Shown: positions 17,062 through 24,894 of the stretch, in pieces
Layout: each line of letters begins with the position of its first letter
Numbering within the stretch: position 1 is the first letter of the stretch
Assembly (NCBI GenBank): GCA_905194705.1
Contig: CAJJTI010000010.1
Coordinates: forward strand, 1-24,894
Direction: 5' to 3'
From: an uncultured Solobacterium sp.
GTDB taxonomy: Bacteria; Bacillota_I; Bacilli_A; Erysipelotrichales; Erysipelotrichaceae
DNA length: 24,894 bases
The notes under the pieces: generated by a model
Told to the model about the DNA's origin: nothing
Databases searched by the model: none
What the model saw: only the letters and a program-made list of their open reading frames with translations
Translations under genes and position numbers: made by a program

Positions 17062-17901
17062 ATGCAAGATAATTTACTTTCTATCGGGAAAATGGCCGAA
17101 ATGAATCATTTAACCGTTGCCGCTTTAAGATTGTACGATGAAATGAATCTTTTAAAACCAAGACTTATTGATCCAACTTCTGGGTATCGATATTATGATA
17201 TTTCACAAAATGCCCGCCTAGATATGATTGCCTACATGAAAGAATTAGGCATGAGTCTAGCGGAAATTCAAGATGTATTAGAAAAGGAAGATATCGCCCA
17301 GATTGAGACAATACTTGTTAAAAAGAATGAACAATTATATGAGGAGATGCGTTTATTACGTGCCAAGCATCATGCTGTAGAAAGAGCTATCACCTCAATT
17401 GAACGCTATCGTAAATCCCCAACCAAAGGAACAATATCTCTTGAATATATAGAAAGAAGATATTACTGGGGCCAAAAATGTAAAATCAATTTTTATGAAA
17501 AAGACTTAGATGCATATGAAGAAGTTCTTTTATCATTAAGAAAAGAACTCATTGATGTAGGCTTCTCTCAAATACATTCTTATAATATTGGAACTTCTAT
17601 TGATAAAGAAGATTATTTACAAATGAAGCTTATCCCAAAAGAAACATTTATATTCGCTGATTATCGTGATAAAGAACGCTTTTCTGATGTAAAGATATTA
17701 GATAGTGGCATGTTTGCCTGTATCTATTTAGATGAATATAATGACGAACCAGTTTATGCTGAAAAATTACTCTCTTTCTGTCATGAGAGAGGTTGGCAGA
17801 TTGATGGCGATTATATTTGTGAAGTATTAACCGAGTTTAATGTTTTTGACAGTGAAAAACGAAATATGTTTATGCGTTTACAGGTACCAGTTAAATTTTA
17901 A
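17062..17901 (+). CDS. MerR-family regulator with GyrI/BmrR-like ligand domain
   Basis: This is a transcription factor of 279 residues. A winged helix-turn-helix at residues ~5-75 (SIGKMAEMNHLTVAALRLYD ... SGYRYYDISQNARLDMI) is followed by a coiled coil (~76-115) for dimerisation. The C-terminal domain (~120-279) resembles BmrR/GyrI effector-binding domains, including a conserved-looking Glu in EVLTEFN. Such proteins sense cationic or amphipathic small molecules and twist promoters with over-long spacers. The ATG at 17062 is chosen for its GGAG site and family start; the frame is open 13 codons further up. Its own -10 is probably TACAAT (17037-17042). The next gene's promoter has a 19-bp spacer, so that gene is its likely target. 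The ligand is unknown. Confidence 0.88.
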   Translation: MQDNLLSIGKMAEMNHLTVAALRLYDEMNLLKPRLIDPTSGYRYYDISQNARLDMIAYMKELGMSLAEIQDVLEKEDIAQIETILVKKNEQLYEEMRLLRAKHHAVERAITSIERYRKSPTKGTISLEYIERRYYWGQKCKINFYEKDLDAYEEVLLSLRKELIDVGFSQIHSYNIGTSIDKEDYLQMKLIPKETFIFADYRDKERFSDVKILDSGMFACIYLDEYNDEPVYAEKLLSFCHERGWQIDGDYICEVLTEFNVFDSEKRNMFMRLQVPVKF

Positions 17902-17932
17902 AAATGTTTTGATAATTATTTCACATTTAGCG

Positions 17933-17963
17933 TTGACTCTCTTCTTACAACAGACTTTATAGT
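17933..17963 (+). promoter_or_regulatory. MerR-type promoter with 19-bp spacer
   Basis: TTGACT (17933-17938) and TATAGT (17958-17963) are separated by 19 bp instead of 17. That is the hallmark of promoters activated by MerR-family proteins. The flanks GACTCT (17935-17940) and AGACTT (17952-17957) form an imperfect dyad (4 of 6 bases). It sits between the MerR gene and the dehydrogenase gene, giving a ~50-nt leader to the GGAGG site. Confidence 0.7.
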
Positions 17964-18020
17964 AAAAGTAACAAGGAAACACTTGAACTTATGACAATAA
18001 AGTCAGAAATGGAGGAAATT

Positions 18021-19046
18021 ATGGAAAAAATTAAAGTAGTTCAATACGGATGTGGAAAGATGAGTAAATATATCTTACGCTATCTGCATGAACATGGTGC
18101 TCAAATTGTTGGTGCAATCGATGTTAACCCTGAAGTAGTAGGAAAAGATGTTGGTGATTTTGCTGAACTTGGTATTAAAACTGGAATAATTATCTCAAAT
18201 GATGCCGACAAAGTATTAGATGAATGTGATGCTGATATTGCAATTATCACACTATTTAGTTTTATTGGCGATATTTATGACCATGTTGAAAAATGTGTAT
18301 CAAGAGGAATCAGTGTTATTACTACATGTGAAGAAGCTATTTACCCTTGGACTACTTCTGCTGAGCAAATTAACCGTCTAGATGCTTTAGCAAAAGAAAC
18401 AGGATGCACAGTCTGCGGTAGTGGTATGCAGGATATTTTCTGGATTAACATGGTTGCTCTAGCAGCTGGTGGTTGTCACAAGATCACTAAGATTAAAGGT
18501 GCATACAGCTATAACGTTGACGAATATGGTCTAGCATTAGCTAACGCTCATGGATGTGACTTAACACCTGAAGAATTTGAACAAAAGATTGCTCACCCAG
18601 AATCATTTGAACCTTCTTATGCATGGAATGCAAGTGAAGCATTATGCAATAAACTTGGCTTAACAGTTAAAACAATCACCCAAAAACATGTTCCTTATAT
18701 TATTGATCATGATATTTATTCTTCTACATTAGGTAAGACAATTGAAGCAGGAAAATGCATTGGTATGTCTGCTGTAGTAACAATAGAAACAATGCAGGGA
18801 ATTGTTATTGAAGAAGAAACAATTGGTAAAGTATATGGACCAGATGATGGTGATATGTGTGATTGGGAAATTACTGGTGAACCAAATGTTGAATACCATG
18901 TAGTTAAACCAGCTACTGTTGAACATACATGCGCTACAGTTGTAAACCGTTTACCACAATTAATGCATGCACCTACTGGATACGTTACAGTTGATCAATT
19001 TGAACCAAACGCATACTTAACATACCCTATGGAATACTATTTATAA
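18021..19046 (+). CDS. DapB-like NAD(P)-dependent amine dehydrogenase (2,4-diaminopentanoate dehydrogenase-like)
   Basis: This is a cytoplasmic oxidoreductase of 341 residues. An N-terminal Rossmann domain opens with [20 protein letters not shown] (GxGxxS region at residues 10-15), and a C-terminal dihydrodipicolinate-reductase-like domain follows. It resembles 2,4-diaminopentanoate dehydrogenase from clostridial ornithine degradation. The [11 protein letters not shown] (from [10 protein letters not shown]), GSGMQDIFW and [14 protein letters not shown] segments recall that family from memory. The start at 18021 is fixed by GGAGG five bases upstream; the frame is open 10 codons further up. None of the partner genes of that pathway (aminomutase, thiolase) lies in the window, so the physiological substrate is unproved. 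A terminator follows. Confidence 0.75.
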   Translation: MEKIKVVQYGCGKMSKYILRYLHEHGAQIVGAIDVNPEVVGKDVGDFAELGIKTGIIISNDADKVLDECDADIAIITLFSFIGDIYDHVEKCVSRGISVITTCEEAIYPWTTSAEQINRLDALAKETGCTVCGSGMQDIFWINMVALAAGGCHKITKIKGAYSYNVDEYGLALANAHGCDLTPEEFEQKIAHPESFEPSYAWNASEALCNKLGLTVKTITQKHVPYIIDHDIYSSTLGKTIEAGKCIGMSAVVTIETMQGIVIEEETIGKVYGPDDGDMCDWEITGEPNVEYHVVKPATVEHTCATVVNRLPQLMHAPTGYVTVDQFEPNAYLTYPMEYYL

Positions 19047-19069
19047 AAACTTATCATTATCAAATATCC

Positions 19070-19098
19070 AACAGTGCCTGTATTAAGGCACTGTTTTT
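19070..19098 (+). terminator. Terminator after the dehydrogenase gene
   Basis: Arms AACAGTGCC (19070-19078) and GGCACTGTT (19087-19095) form a perfect 9-bp stem with an 8-nt loop and a run of five T. It serves the plus strand. The stop codon of the convergent PAP2 gene overlaps its T-run, so the two genes are packed tail to tail. Confidence 0.9.
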
Positions 19099-19735
19099 AA
19101 TATGGAATATTATCTCCAAGCTTTTCAATAAAACTAATAAAGATAATTAAGTGCGTTAAACTGACTAAATAACCAGCTAATACATCACTTGTATAATGTA
19201 CGCCAAGAAACACTCTGCTCATTCCAACTGTAATAATTAGCAAAGATAAGATAATCGTTGATAGTCTTTGTAGCCAAAGTGTTTTAACTACCTTATATAT
19301 AATAAAGATAAGAAGCCCATAAAAAGCAAAACTCGTCATAGCGTGAGCTGATGGAAAACTATTTCCTGATTCCTCTATTAAACGAAATCCATTCGGTCTA
19401 GGACGCTCGATGATATTTTTTAATATCCTATTTAATATAGATGTAATTACTGCATTAGTGATTATGATTATTCCAAGCTTCCAGTTTTTGCTGAATATCA
19501 TAATTAAAAATGTCACAAATATTACAGCCCAGAAACTTCCAAACCATGTAACAGCCTTAGCAACAGGAATAGTATTATCACGTATAAAATAAGTTGAAAT
19601 AAACTTATAAACCACCTCATCTATCTTTAATATTTCTCTTTCTGATACTTCTTTTAAAAGAATACTAAAGAGAACCATACAAAACAGACAAACTAACCAT
19701 CTAACTTTAATATGCATTTGAATAACCTTTTTCAT
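19097..19735 (-). CDS. PAP2-family membrane phosphatase
   Basis: This integral membrane protein (212 residues, about six spans) carries all three PAP2 phosphatase motifs: K106-x6-R113-P114, P128-S-A-H131 and S173-R174-x5-H180-x3-D184. His131 and His180 are the expected catalytic pair at the outer membrane face. Typical substrates are phosphatidic acid, phosphatidylglycerol phosphate or undecaprenyl pyrophosphate; the sequence does not decide. The longest start (19735) has AAGG upstream. A second ATG at codon 7 (19717) has AAAAAGG eight bases upstream and fits the predicted transcription start better. It lies divergent from a phosphodiesterase-like gene. Confidence 0.88.
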   Translation of the reverse strand: MKKVIQMHIKVRWLVCLFCMVLFSILLKEVSEREILKIDEVVYKFISTYFIRDNTIPVAKAVTWFGSFWAVIFVTFLIMIFSKNWKLGIIIITNAVITSILNRILKNIIERPRPNGFRLIEESGNSFPSAHAMTSFAFYGLLIFIIYKVVKTLWLQRLSTIILSLLIITVGMSRVFLGVHYTSDVLAGYLVSLTHLIIFISFIEKLGDNIPY

Positions 19736-19776
19736 CTATTCCTTATCCTATTGATTCTAAGTGCAAAGTCAACACT

Positions 19777-19789
19777 ATCATTTAATGAT
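19777..19789. repeat. 13-bp inverted repeat in the divergent promoter region
   Basis: ATCATT-T-AATGAT is a perfect dyad with a one-base centre, in the 62-bp gap between the divergent PAP2 and phosphodiesterase genes, between the possible -35 and -10 of the latter. It might be an operator, but A/T-rich palindromes of this size occur by chance. Confidence 0.35.
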
Positions 19790-19797
19790 GATTTATA

Positions 19798-20886
19798 ATG
19801 TTATATATGAAATGGAATGAATATGGGCAAATCGTTGGTGTAAATAATGCCATCAGAAAATATTTCGGTAAAGAATATTATCATGAGCCTAATAAAACTG
19901 TATTATCCTGGTTAAATCAAAATCAGTTTGAACATATTGTAGTACTACTAATAGATGCAATGGGTGTTTCTATTCTCCAAAAGCATTTAGATAGTTCCAG
20001 TTTCTTTTTATCTCATTTAAAAGAAGAACTAACTACTGTCTTTCCCCCAACAACAACTGCTGCCACAACTTCATTAAGAACTGGAAAATATCCTAATGAA
20101 ACAGGTTGGCTAGGATGGAATGAATATTTTAAAGAAAAAGACGACAATATTGTTTTACTGATGAATAAATCCCAATATACAAATAGGATATATCCTGATT
20201 TTTCTAGCAACACTCTTCCTGTTCCTTTTTTAGATGAAGAAGAAAATTGTACTTCTATATGGCCTTTTTGGAATAAATTCAACCCTTCTAAAGACTATAA
20301 AGATCTATTAAATAATATCTATTCTAAGTGTAAAAAATATAAATATATCTATGCATATTGGGATGCTTTAGATACTTGTATGCATAAAACTGGAACTTGT
20401 TCTATTGAAGCAAAGAAAATACTTCAAGAATTCGATCAAGAAACAGAACAGTTTGTAAAAAGATTACCTTCTAATACAGGATTAGTTATTTTAGCAGATC
20501 ACTCCCAAATTGATGTTACATTTGAATATCTGGATGATTATCCTGATTTAGTAGATACATTTAAACATTTACCAGCAATAGAACCTCGAACCATCGCCTT
20601 CTATATTAAAGAAGATAAACAGAATTACTTTGTTCAACGTTTCAACGAACTGTATAGTCAATCGTTTAAACTATATACACATGATGAAGTAATAGAAAAT
20701 TGCATCTTTGGTGATAACAATAATCATCCTAGATTCAATGAATTTGTCGGGGATTATCTAGTAGTCGCTACTGATAACATTTCTCTTAGCTACAGCAAAA
20801 CTCATAAACACACAAAACTAACCGGTGGAGATCATGCTGGCGGTTTAAAGGAAGAAGCGATTATTCCTCTTATTCTTTATCCTTAA
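19798..20886 (+). CDS. Type I phosphodiesterase/nucleotide pyrophosphatase-like hydrolase
   Basis: This protein of up to 362 residues belongs to the alkaline-phosphatase superfamily. Metal ligands can be placed: Asp53 (LLIDAMG), a Thr-rich nucleophile segment (85-91, FPPTTTAATTS), Asp189/Asp192/His196 (YWDALDTCMH), Asp234-His235 (LADHSQID) and His346 (GGDHAGG). No signal peptide or membrane span is seen, so it is probably cytoplasmic. Known relatives cleave phosphodiester or pyrophosphate bonds; the substrate is unknown. No good ribosome-binding site precedes either start (19798 or 19807). A TATAAT at 19794-19799 would place the transcript start at the second ATG, suggesting a leaderless mRNA. 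A terminator follows. Confidence 0.8.
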   Translation: MLYMKWNEYGQIVGVNNAIRKYFGKEYYHEPNKTVLSWLNQNQFEHIVVLLIDAMGVSILQKHLDSSSFFLSHLKEELTTVFPPTTTAATTSLRTGKYPNETGWLGWNEYFKEKDDNIVLLMNKSQYTNRIYPDFSSNTLPVPFLDEEENCTSIWPFWNKFNPSKDYKDLLNNIYSKCKKYKYIYAYWDALDTCMHKTGTCSIEAKKILQEFDQETEQFVKRLPSNTGLVILADHSQIDVTFEYLDDYPDLVDTFKHLPAIEPRTIAFYIKEDKQNYFVQRFNELYSQSFKLYTHDEVIENCIFGDNNNHPRFNEFVGDYLVVATDNISLSYSKTHKHTKLTGGDHAGGLKEEAIIPLILYP

Positions 20887-20894
20887 TATATACA

Positions 20895-20923
20895 AATACC
20901 AGCAGTTTGCTGGTATTTTATTT
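20895..20923 (+). terminator. Terminator after the phosphodiesterase gene
   Basis: Arms AATACCAGC (20895-20903) and GCTGGTATT (20909-20917) pair perfectly around a 5-nt loop and are followed by TTATTT. It also lies just past the stop of the convergent HAAS-DUF4097 gene and could act weakly in both directions. Confidence 0.82.
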
Positions 20924-20924
20924 A

Positions 20925-21818
20925 TCAGTCATAGAAATCGATATCTATATCTCCACTTAGTGACTTTAATTTCACTATATTTGCACCATTTCCAATAACT
21001 TTTGCATTTTTATATATTGTATACATCTCATCATCACCACTTAAGCATAACGATATGTCTCCTGAAGTTGTCTTGCACTCTATATTACTATAATCAATAG
21101 ATTGTGTTTTAATATCCCCTGATACATTTGAAATTGCACAACTTGTACCAATTACATTCTTTAGATAAATATCACCTGAAGCTGATTGAATGACTAGCCT
21201 TTCCACACTATTATCTCTAATTGAGATATCTCCAGAAGCGATTTTAATATTTAGTTCATCCACTTCCACTTGATTAATACTTATATCTGCAGAAGCACTT
21301 TTTACATACATCTTGTATATAAACATATTTCCATCAATAGATAAATCACTTGATGCGATAGACATATTTACTTCATCAAGAATTGTTTCTACAGGTAATT
21401 CGATATGAATCGAATAATCGTTAGTTTGATGTTGAAATATTTGATTTGTGTGATTTTTCTCTTTAATCACCAGCTTATCTCCAACAGTCTCAACAATTAA
21501 ATTGTCATCATCAGGAGCATCAACTAATACTTCATCTGTATTTCCAGTATTAATTGATAAATCACAGCTAAATAGACTAATATCCATTGCTCGAATAATC
21601 CCTTTTTTATTGTCATCTTCTATATCTATCAATTTTTTACCAAGAATTTCTTCTGCAACTTTTTCTACATCATCCATTTCTCTTAGAATATCTTCGTCAC
21701 TTTCACCAGCTTCTCTTTTATCCGCAAATAGTTCTTCATAATATTCCATAGTATTATCTACATCTTCATAATGATTCTTTTCTAAAAGCTTTCTTAATTT
21801 GTTCAAATACTCATTCAT
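20925..21818 (-). CDS. HAAS-domain protein with DUF4097 beta-helix
   Basis: The 297-residue protein has an N-terminal HAAS (DUF1700-like) helical domain at ~1-65 (MNEYLNKLRKLLEKNHYEDV, then EYYEELFADKREAGESDEDI). A DUF4097-type right-handed beta-helix (~70-297) follows, built from repeats ending in S-A-D-I or S-G-D-I (SASADI, IASGDI, SASGDI, NVSGDI, TTSGDI, SLSGDI). Such proteins often pair with PadR regulators and usually have membrane segments. Here I see none and no signal peptide, so it appears soluble. Its ATG overlaps the padR stop by 4 nt (ATGA), so the two are co-translated. The exact function of the family is not established; membrane-stress sensing is a guess. Confidence 0.8.
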   Translation of the reverse strand: MNEYLNKLRKLLEKNHYEDVDNTMEYYEELFADKREAGESDEDILREMDDVEKVAEEILGKKLIDIEDDNKKGIIRAMDISLFSCDLSINTGNTDEVLVDAPDDDNLIVETVGDKLVIKEKNHTNQIFQHQTNDYSIHIELPVETILDEVNMSIASSDLSIDGNMFIYKMYVKSASADISINQVEVDELNIKIASGDISIRDNSVERLVIQSASGDIYLKNVIGTSCAISNVSGDIKTQSIDYSNIECKTTSGDISLCLSGDDEMYTIYKNAKVIGNGANIVKLKSLSGDIDIDFYD

Positions 21819-22129
21819 TTGACTGTTTCCCTTTCTATATATTGATATACTTTCATCAATTCTTTAAAGTCTTCTAAATATTCTTTAATACGCTCAATCC
21901 CAAGTTTAGAAATACGATACATTTTTCTTAACCTTCCCTGATGTTCAACACTATATGTTGTTAAATATCCTCCTTTTTCAAGTCTTTTCAAAATTGGATA
22001 TAAAGTAGATTCGGATATTTCTATAACATCTTTTAAATCTTTAATTATCTGATATCCATAAGAATCTTCTTTCAATAATGCTGTTAACACACATACATCT
22101 AAGCTGCCTCTTTTTAATTGTGTTTCCAT
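21815..22129 (-). CDS. PadR-family transcriptional regulator
   Basis: This small winged helix-turn-helix repressor (104 residues) shows the PadR pattern: QLKRGSLDVCVLTALLKEDS, YGYQIIKDLKD, SESTLYPILKRLEKGGYLTT and GRLRKMYRISKLG, plus a C-terminal dimerisation helix. Two adjacent ATG codons exist. The second (22129) is chosen because GGAGG is 6 nt upstream; the first is only 3 nt away. The frame runs 17 codons further up but overlaps the promoter. It is the first gene of a two-gene operon with the HAAS-DUF4097 gene. Dyads across its own promoter suggest autorepression. The inducer is unknown. Confidence 0.9.
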   Translation of the reverse strand: METQLKRGSLDVCVLTALLKEDSYGYQIIKDLKDVIEISESTLYPILKRLEKGGYLTTYSVEHQGRLRKMYRISKLGIERIKEYLEDFKELMKVYQYIERETVK

Positions 22130-22141
22130 CATATACCTCCT

Positions 22142-22180
22142 TATGCAATATACTATATCTTGCATAGTATTATGTGTCAA
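22142..22180 (-). promoter_or_regulatory. padR promoter with overlapping dyads
   Basis: The minus strand has a consensus -35 TTGACA (22175-22180), 17-bp spacer and -10 TATAGT (22152-22157). Two inverted repeats interleave over it: TATGCAA/TTGCATA (22142-22148 with 22160-22166) and ATACTAT/ATAGTAT (22150-22156 with 22164-22170). PadR proteins bind A/T-rich palindromes over their own promoters, so this is a likely autoregulatory operator. It may also affect the divergent symporter gene, whose probable -10 TATAAT is at 22220-22225. Confidence 0.72.
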
Positions 22181-22245
22181 CATATATTATTTTCTATTTT
22201 ACCTCGATATATTTCGCTGTATAATTGCCCCATGGAGTTATTTAT

Positions 22246-23637
22246 ATGGGAAATTTAATACACACACTTGACTCTCTTTTATGGGGATGGCCATTAATTA
22301 TATTACTGATAGGAACGCATATCTTTATGACAATAAGAACAGGATTTGTTCAAAAAGATATCTTTAAAGCAATAAAAATATCTGTAGCTAAAGATGATGA
22401 CGATTCGGGAGATATATCACAATTTGCTGCTTTAACAGCCGCTTTATCTTCAACAATTGGTACAGGAAATATTGTTGGCGTAGGTACAGCTATAGCCTTA
22501 GGTGGTCCAGGAGCTGTTTTCTGGATGTGGATTACAGGCATTTTAGGAATGGCCACAAAATATGCTGAAACCTTGATTGCTTTAAAATATAGAGTAAAAA
22601 GCAAAGATGGAACGATGATTGGTGGAGCAATGTATGCCTTAGATCGTGGTTTGCATATGAAATGGCTAGGCATTATTTTCGCCTTTTTAACTGCTGTATG
22701 TGGACTTGGAATTGGTTGTATGGTGCAATCAAACAGCGTTGCTCAAAATTTGCAAGATAACTTTGGTATTTCGCCAATACTTACCGCCTTTGTTTTAACA
22801 ATTATTGTTATGCTGGTTATTTTGAATGGTATTCAAGGTATTGCTAAAGTTGCTGAAAAACTTGTTCCCTTTATGGCTGCTTTCTATATTATTGGTTGTA
22901 TTTGGATTCTTGTGTTAAATCATAGCTATTTAGCACTTACTATTTCCACCATTCTTAATGCTGCTTTTCATCCTGAATCTATCGCAGGCGGCTTTATTGG
23001 TGCAAGTCTTTCCACTTGTTTTCGCTATGGATTTGCCAGGGGTTTATTCTCTAATGAATCAGGCATGGGATCAGCACCTTTAATTGCATCAGCCGCAAAA
23101 ACAAAAAACCCAAAAAGACAGGCATTTGTTTCTATGACAGCTACTTTCTGGGATACTGTTGTCATCTGTTTAATTACTGGTTTAGTCCTAGTATCTTCTG
23201 TTATTCGTTATCCACATATTGATGCTTTAAGTGGTAATGGTGCATTATTAGTTTCTAGTGTATTTTCTTCATTACCTTTTCTAGCCAATATAATCCTACT
23301 TGTAGGACTTATTACTTTTGCCTTTTCTACAATTCTTGGCTGGTACTACTATGGGGAAAGATGCTCTGTATATCTATTTGGTGAAAAAGCAATAAAACCT
23401 TATAAAATCATCTGGAGCATATGTGTCTTTATTGGTGCTGTTGTTTCTCTTGATATCATCTGGGACTTTGCGGATTTAATGAATGGTCTAATGGCTATTC
23501 CTAATATTATTGCTGTCTTACTATTACATAATGTCATTGCATCTGAAACAAAAAAATATAATGGCATACATATCGATGATACAGACACAAGTGAAACAGT
23601 TGTATTAGATAATTCTAATAAAGGTGTAATTGGCTGA
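22246..23637 (+). CDS. AGCS-family sodium:amino-acid symporter
   Basis: This integral membrane transporter (463 residues, about 11 spans) is of the alanine/glycine:cation symporter family and imports small amino acids with Na+ or H+. The signature TGNIVGVGTAIALGGPGAVF lies near residues 75-95, with GARGLFSNE-type FARGLFSNESGMGSAPLIA mid-protein. The last ~30 residues are hydrophilic. The start at 22246 is fixed by GGAG eight bases upstream; an in-frame TTG seven codons earlier overlaps the -10 TATAAT. No -35 is convincing. The next gene overlaps by one base (TGATG). Substrate is not decided by the sequence. Confidence 0.92.
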   Translation: MGNLIHTLDSLLWGWPLIILLIGTHIFMTIRTGFVQKDIFKAIKISVAKDDDDSGDISQFAALTAALSSTIGTGNIVGVGTAIALGGPGAVFWMWITGILGMATKYAETLIALKYRVKSKDGTMIGGAMYALDRGLHMKWLGIIFAFLTAVCGLGIGCMVQSNSVAQNLQDNFGISPILTAFVLTIIVMLVILNGIQGIAKVAEKLVPFMAAFYIIGCIWILVLNHSYLALTISTILNAAFHPESIAGGFIGASLSTCFRYGFARGLFSNESGMGSAPLIASAAKTKNPKRQAFVSMTATFWDTVVICLITGLVLVSSVIRYPHIDALSGNGALLVSSVFSSLPFLANIILLVGLITFAFSTILGWYYYGERCSVYLFGEKAIKPYKIIWSICVFIGAVVSLDIIWDFADLMNGLMAIPNIIAVLLLHNVIASETKKYNGIHIDDTDTSETVVLDNSNKGVIG

Positions 23638-24894
23638 TGGAAAAAGACTTAACAAAAGGATCTGTCACCATAAATATTTTGTTATTTGCTTTACCACTAA
23701 TGTTTGGTAATTTATTACAACAGTTTTATAACATTGCGGATACTTATATTGTCGGTAAATATCTTGGCAGTAACGCTCTTGCAGCAGTTGGTTCTTCTTA
23801 TACTTTAATGACCTTTCTTACATCTATTTTGATTGGTTTATGCATGGGCGCAAGTGCTGTTATCAGTATTCAATACGGTACTCGTAATACATCAAAAATG
23901 CGTCAAAGTATCTTTATGTCATTTGTATTTATTGCCCTACTTTCATTAATACTTACCACAGTTGTATATCTATTTATTGATAAAATCCTTCTTTTATTAC
24001 AAGTACCATCAGAAATATATGACATGATGAAAACATATCTTGTATTTATTTTTGCTGGTATTCCTGCAGTTTTCTTATATAACTATTATGCTAATTTATT
24101 ACGTGCTGTAGGTAACTCTGTTTTACCATTGATTTTTCTTGGTGTTTCCTGTATTTTAAATATCTTTCTAGATTTATATTGTGTCATTCATCTAAAATGG
24201 GGTGTTGCTGGAGCTGCTATAGCTACATCTTTCTCACAATATATCAGTGGTATTGGTATCATGCTTTATACACTCTTAAAAGAAAAAAATCTCATTCCTG
24301 ATAAGAAAGAGATGAAGTGGGACAAAGACAATTTATCTACTATTTTAAATCTTTCTCTAATGACTTCTATTCAACAATCTGTAATGAATCTAGGCATACT
24401 AATGGTACAGGGACTTGTAAATAGTTTTGGCACACAAGTAATGGCCGCCTTTGCTGCTGCAGTAAAAATTGATTCTTTTGCCTATATGCCTGTTCAAGAT
24501 TTTGGTAATGCATTCTCTACATATGTTGCTCAAAACTATGGTGCTAATAGACAAGACAGAATCAAGAAAGGTATTCGTAGTGCCTTTACTACTTCTGTAA
24601 TATTTTCATGTATCATATCCCTTCTTGTTTATATCTATGCTAAACCATTACTTGATATATTCATAAATCCGTCAGAAGTAGAAATTATTAAAATTGGCAT
24701 AAATTATCTACATATTGAAGGATCATTTTACTTTGGTATTGGTATTTTATTCTTACTTTACGGTTATTATAGAGCCATCAACAAACCAAGTATGTCTTTA
24801 ATCTTAACCATAGCTTCTCTTGGTACACGTGTAGTTCTAGCTTATATATTATCTTCTACTATATTAGGTACTAATGGCATCTGGATGTCTATTC
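23637..24894 (+). CDS. MATE-family efflux transporter (3' end outside window)
   Basis: The 419 visible residues start MEKDLTKGSVTINILLFALP and run off the window. The pattern is MATE (multidrug and toxin extrusion): a first span with LMFGNLLQQFYNIADTYIVG, the helix 2-3 region ALAAVGSS, and the second-half repeat SLMTSIQQSVMNLGILMVQG and FAAAVKIDSFAYMPVQDFGN. About 11 of 12 spans are visible. MATE proteins export drugs or metabolites using Na+ or H+. The start ATG overlaps the symporter stop in TGATG, so both are made from one mRNA. The substrate is unknown; no truncation or frameshift is seen up to the edge. Confidence 0.92.
   Translation, partial: MEKDLTKGSVTINILLFALPLMFGNLLQQFYNIADTYIVGKYLGSNALAAVGSSYTLMTFLTSILIGLCMGASAVISIQYGTRNTSKMRQSIFMSFVFIALLSLILTTVVYLFIDKILLLLQVPSEIYDMMKTYLVFIFAGIPAVFLYNYYANLLRAVGNSVLPLIFLGVSCILNIFLDLYCVIHLKWGVAGAAIATSFSQYISGIGIMLYTLLKEKNLIPDKKEMKWDKDNLSTILNLSLMTSIQQSVMNLGILMVQGLVNSFGTQVMAAFAAAVKIDSFAYMPVQDFGNAFSTYVAQNYGANRQDRIKKGIRSAFTTSVIFSCIISLLVYIYAKPLLDIFINPSEVEIIKIGINYLHIEGSFYFGIGILFLLYGYYRAINKPSMSLILTIASLGTRVVLAYILSSTILGTNGIWMSI

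Noticed and set aside
22350..22673. 107-codon minus-strand frame
   Set aside because: It is the antisense of the AGCS symporter and lacks any recognisable start signal.

Overview
The window reads as chromosomal DNA of a low-GC Gram-positive bacterium. The class Erysipelotrichia (Erysipelotrichaceae-like) fits best. The grounds are the partial 16S gene, the Firmicutes-style S10-spc-alpha gene order, zinc-type S14 and L36 proteins, a zinc-lid adenylate kinase, strong AGGAGG ribosome-binding sites, and PadR, MerR, AGCS and MATE genes of Firmicutes type. The genus cannot be fixed by reading alone.

Layout. (1) Bases 1-750, minus strand: the first ~359 nt of a 16S rRNA gene with leader, boxA-like element, two tandem promoters and an upstream intrinsic terminator. 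(2) Bases 888-2962, minus strand: a diguanylate cyclase gene broken by two in-frame stops, and a two-domain lipoprotein of unknown role. (3) Bases 3091-16963, minus strand: one uninterrupted S10-spc-alpha supercluster of 28 genes. It runs from rpsJ through secY, adk, infA and rpoA to rplQ, with a strong promoter and structured leader at one end and a GNRA-loop terminator at the other. (4) Bases 17062-19098, plus strand: a BmrR-like MerR regulator and a DapB-like/2,4-diaminopentanoate-dehydrogenase-like enzyme whose promoter has the 19-bp spacer typical of MerR-activated promoters. (5) Bases 19097-20923: divergent PAP2 phosphatase and nucleotide-pyrophosphatase-like genes. (6) Bases 20925-22180, minus strand: a PadR regulator overlapping a HAAS-DUF4097 protein, with a promoter covered by two interleaved dyads. 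(7) Bases 22246-24894, plus strand: an AGCS sodium:amino-acid symporter and a MATE exporter overlapping by 1 nt; the exporter runs off the end.

How the parts work together. The ribosomal cluster and the rRNA operon are co-oriented, and their promoters share an identical 12-mer around the -10 box, which suggests matched control of rRNA and ribosomal-protein synthesis. The cluster lacks rpmD (L30), map and rpsD (S4). It carries protein oddities: an L3 with a ~57-residue charged tail, an S3 with a basic-to-acidic tail and a rearranged KH GxxG loop, and a perfect 10-bp hairpin beside the infA ribosome-binding site where map would normally be. The right third is accessory: three small regulator/effector or transporter modules of uncertain substrate.

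I found no CRISPR array, tRNA, insertion sequence or prophage gene. I did not find a clearly new multi-gene system. The best leads are the divergent ribosomal proteins and mRNA hairpins, the MerR/dehydrogenase pair, and the PadR/HAAS-DUF4097 pair that lacks any membrane anchor.
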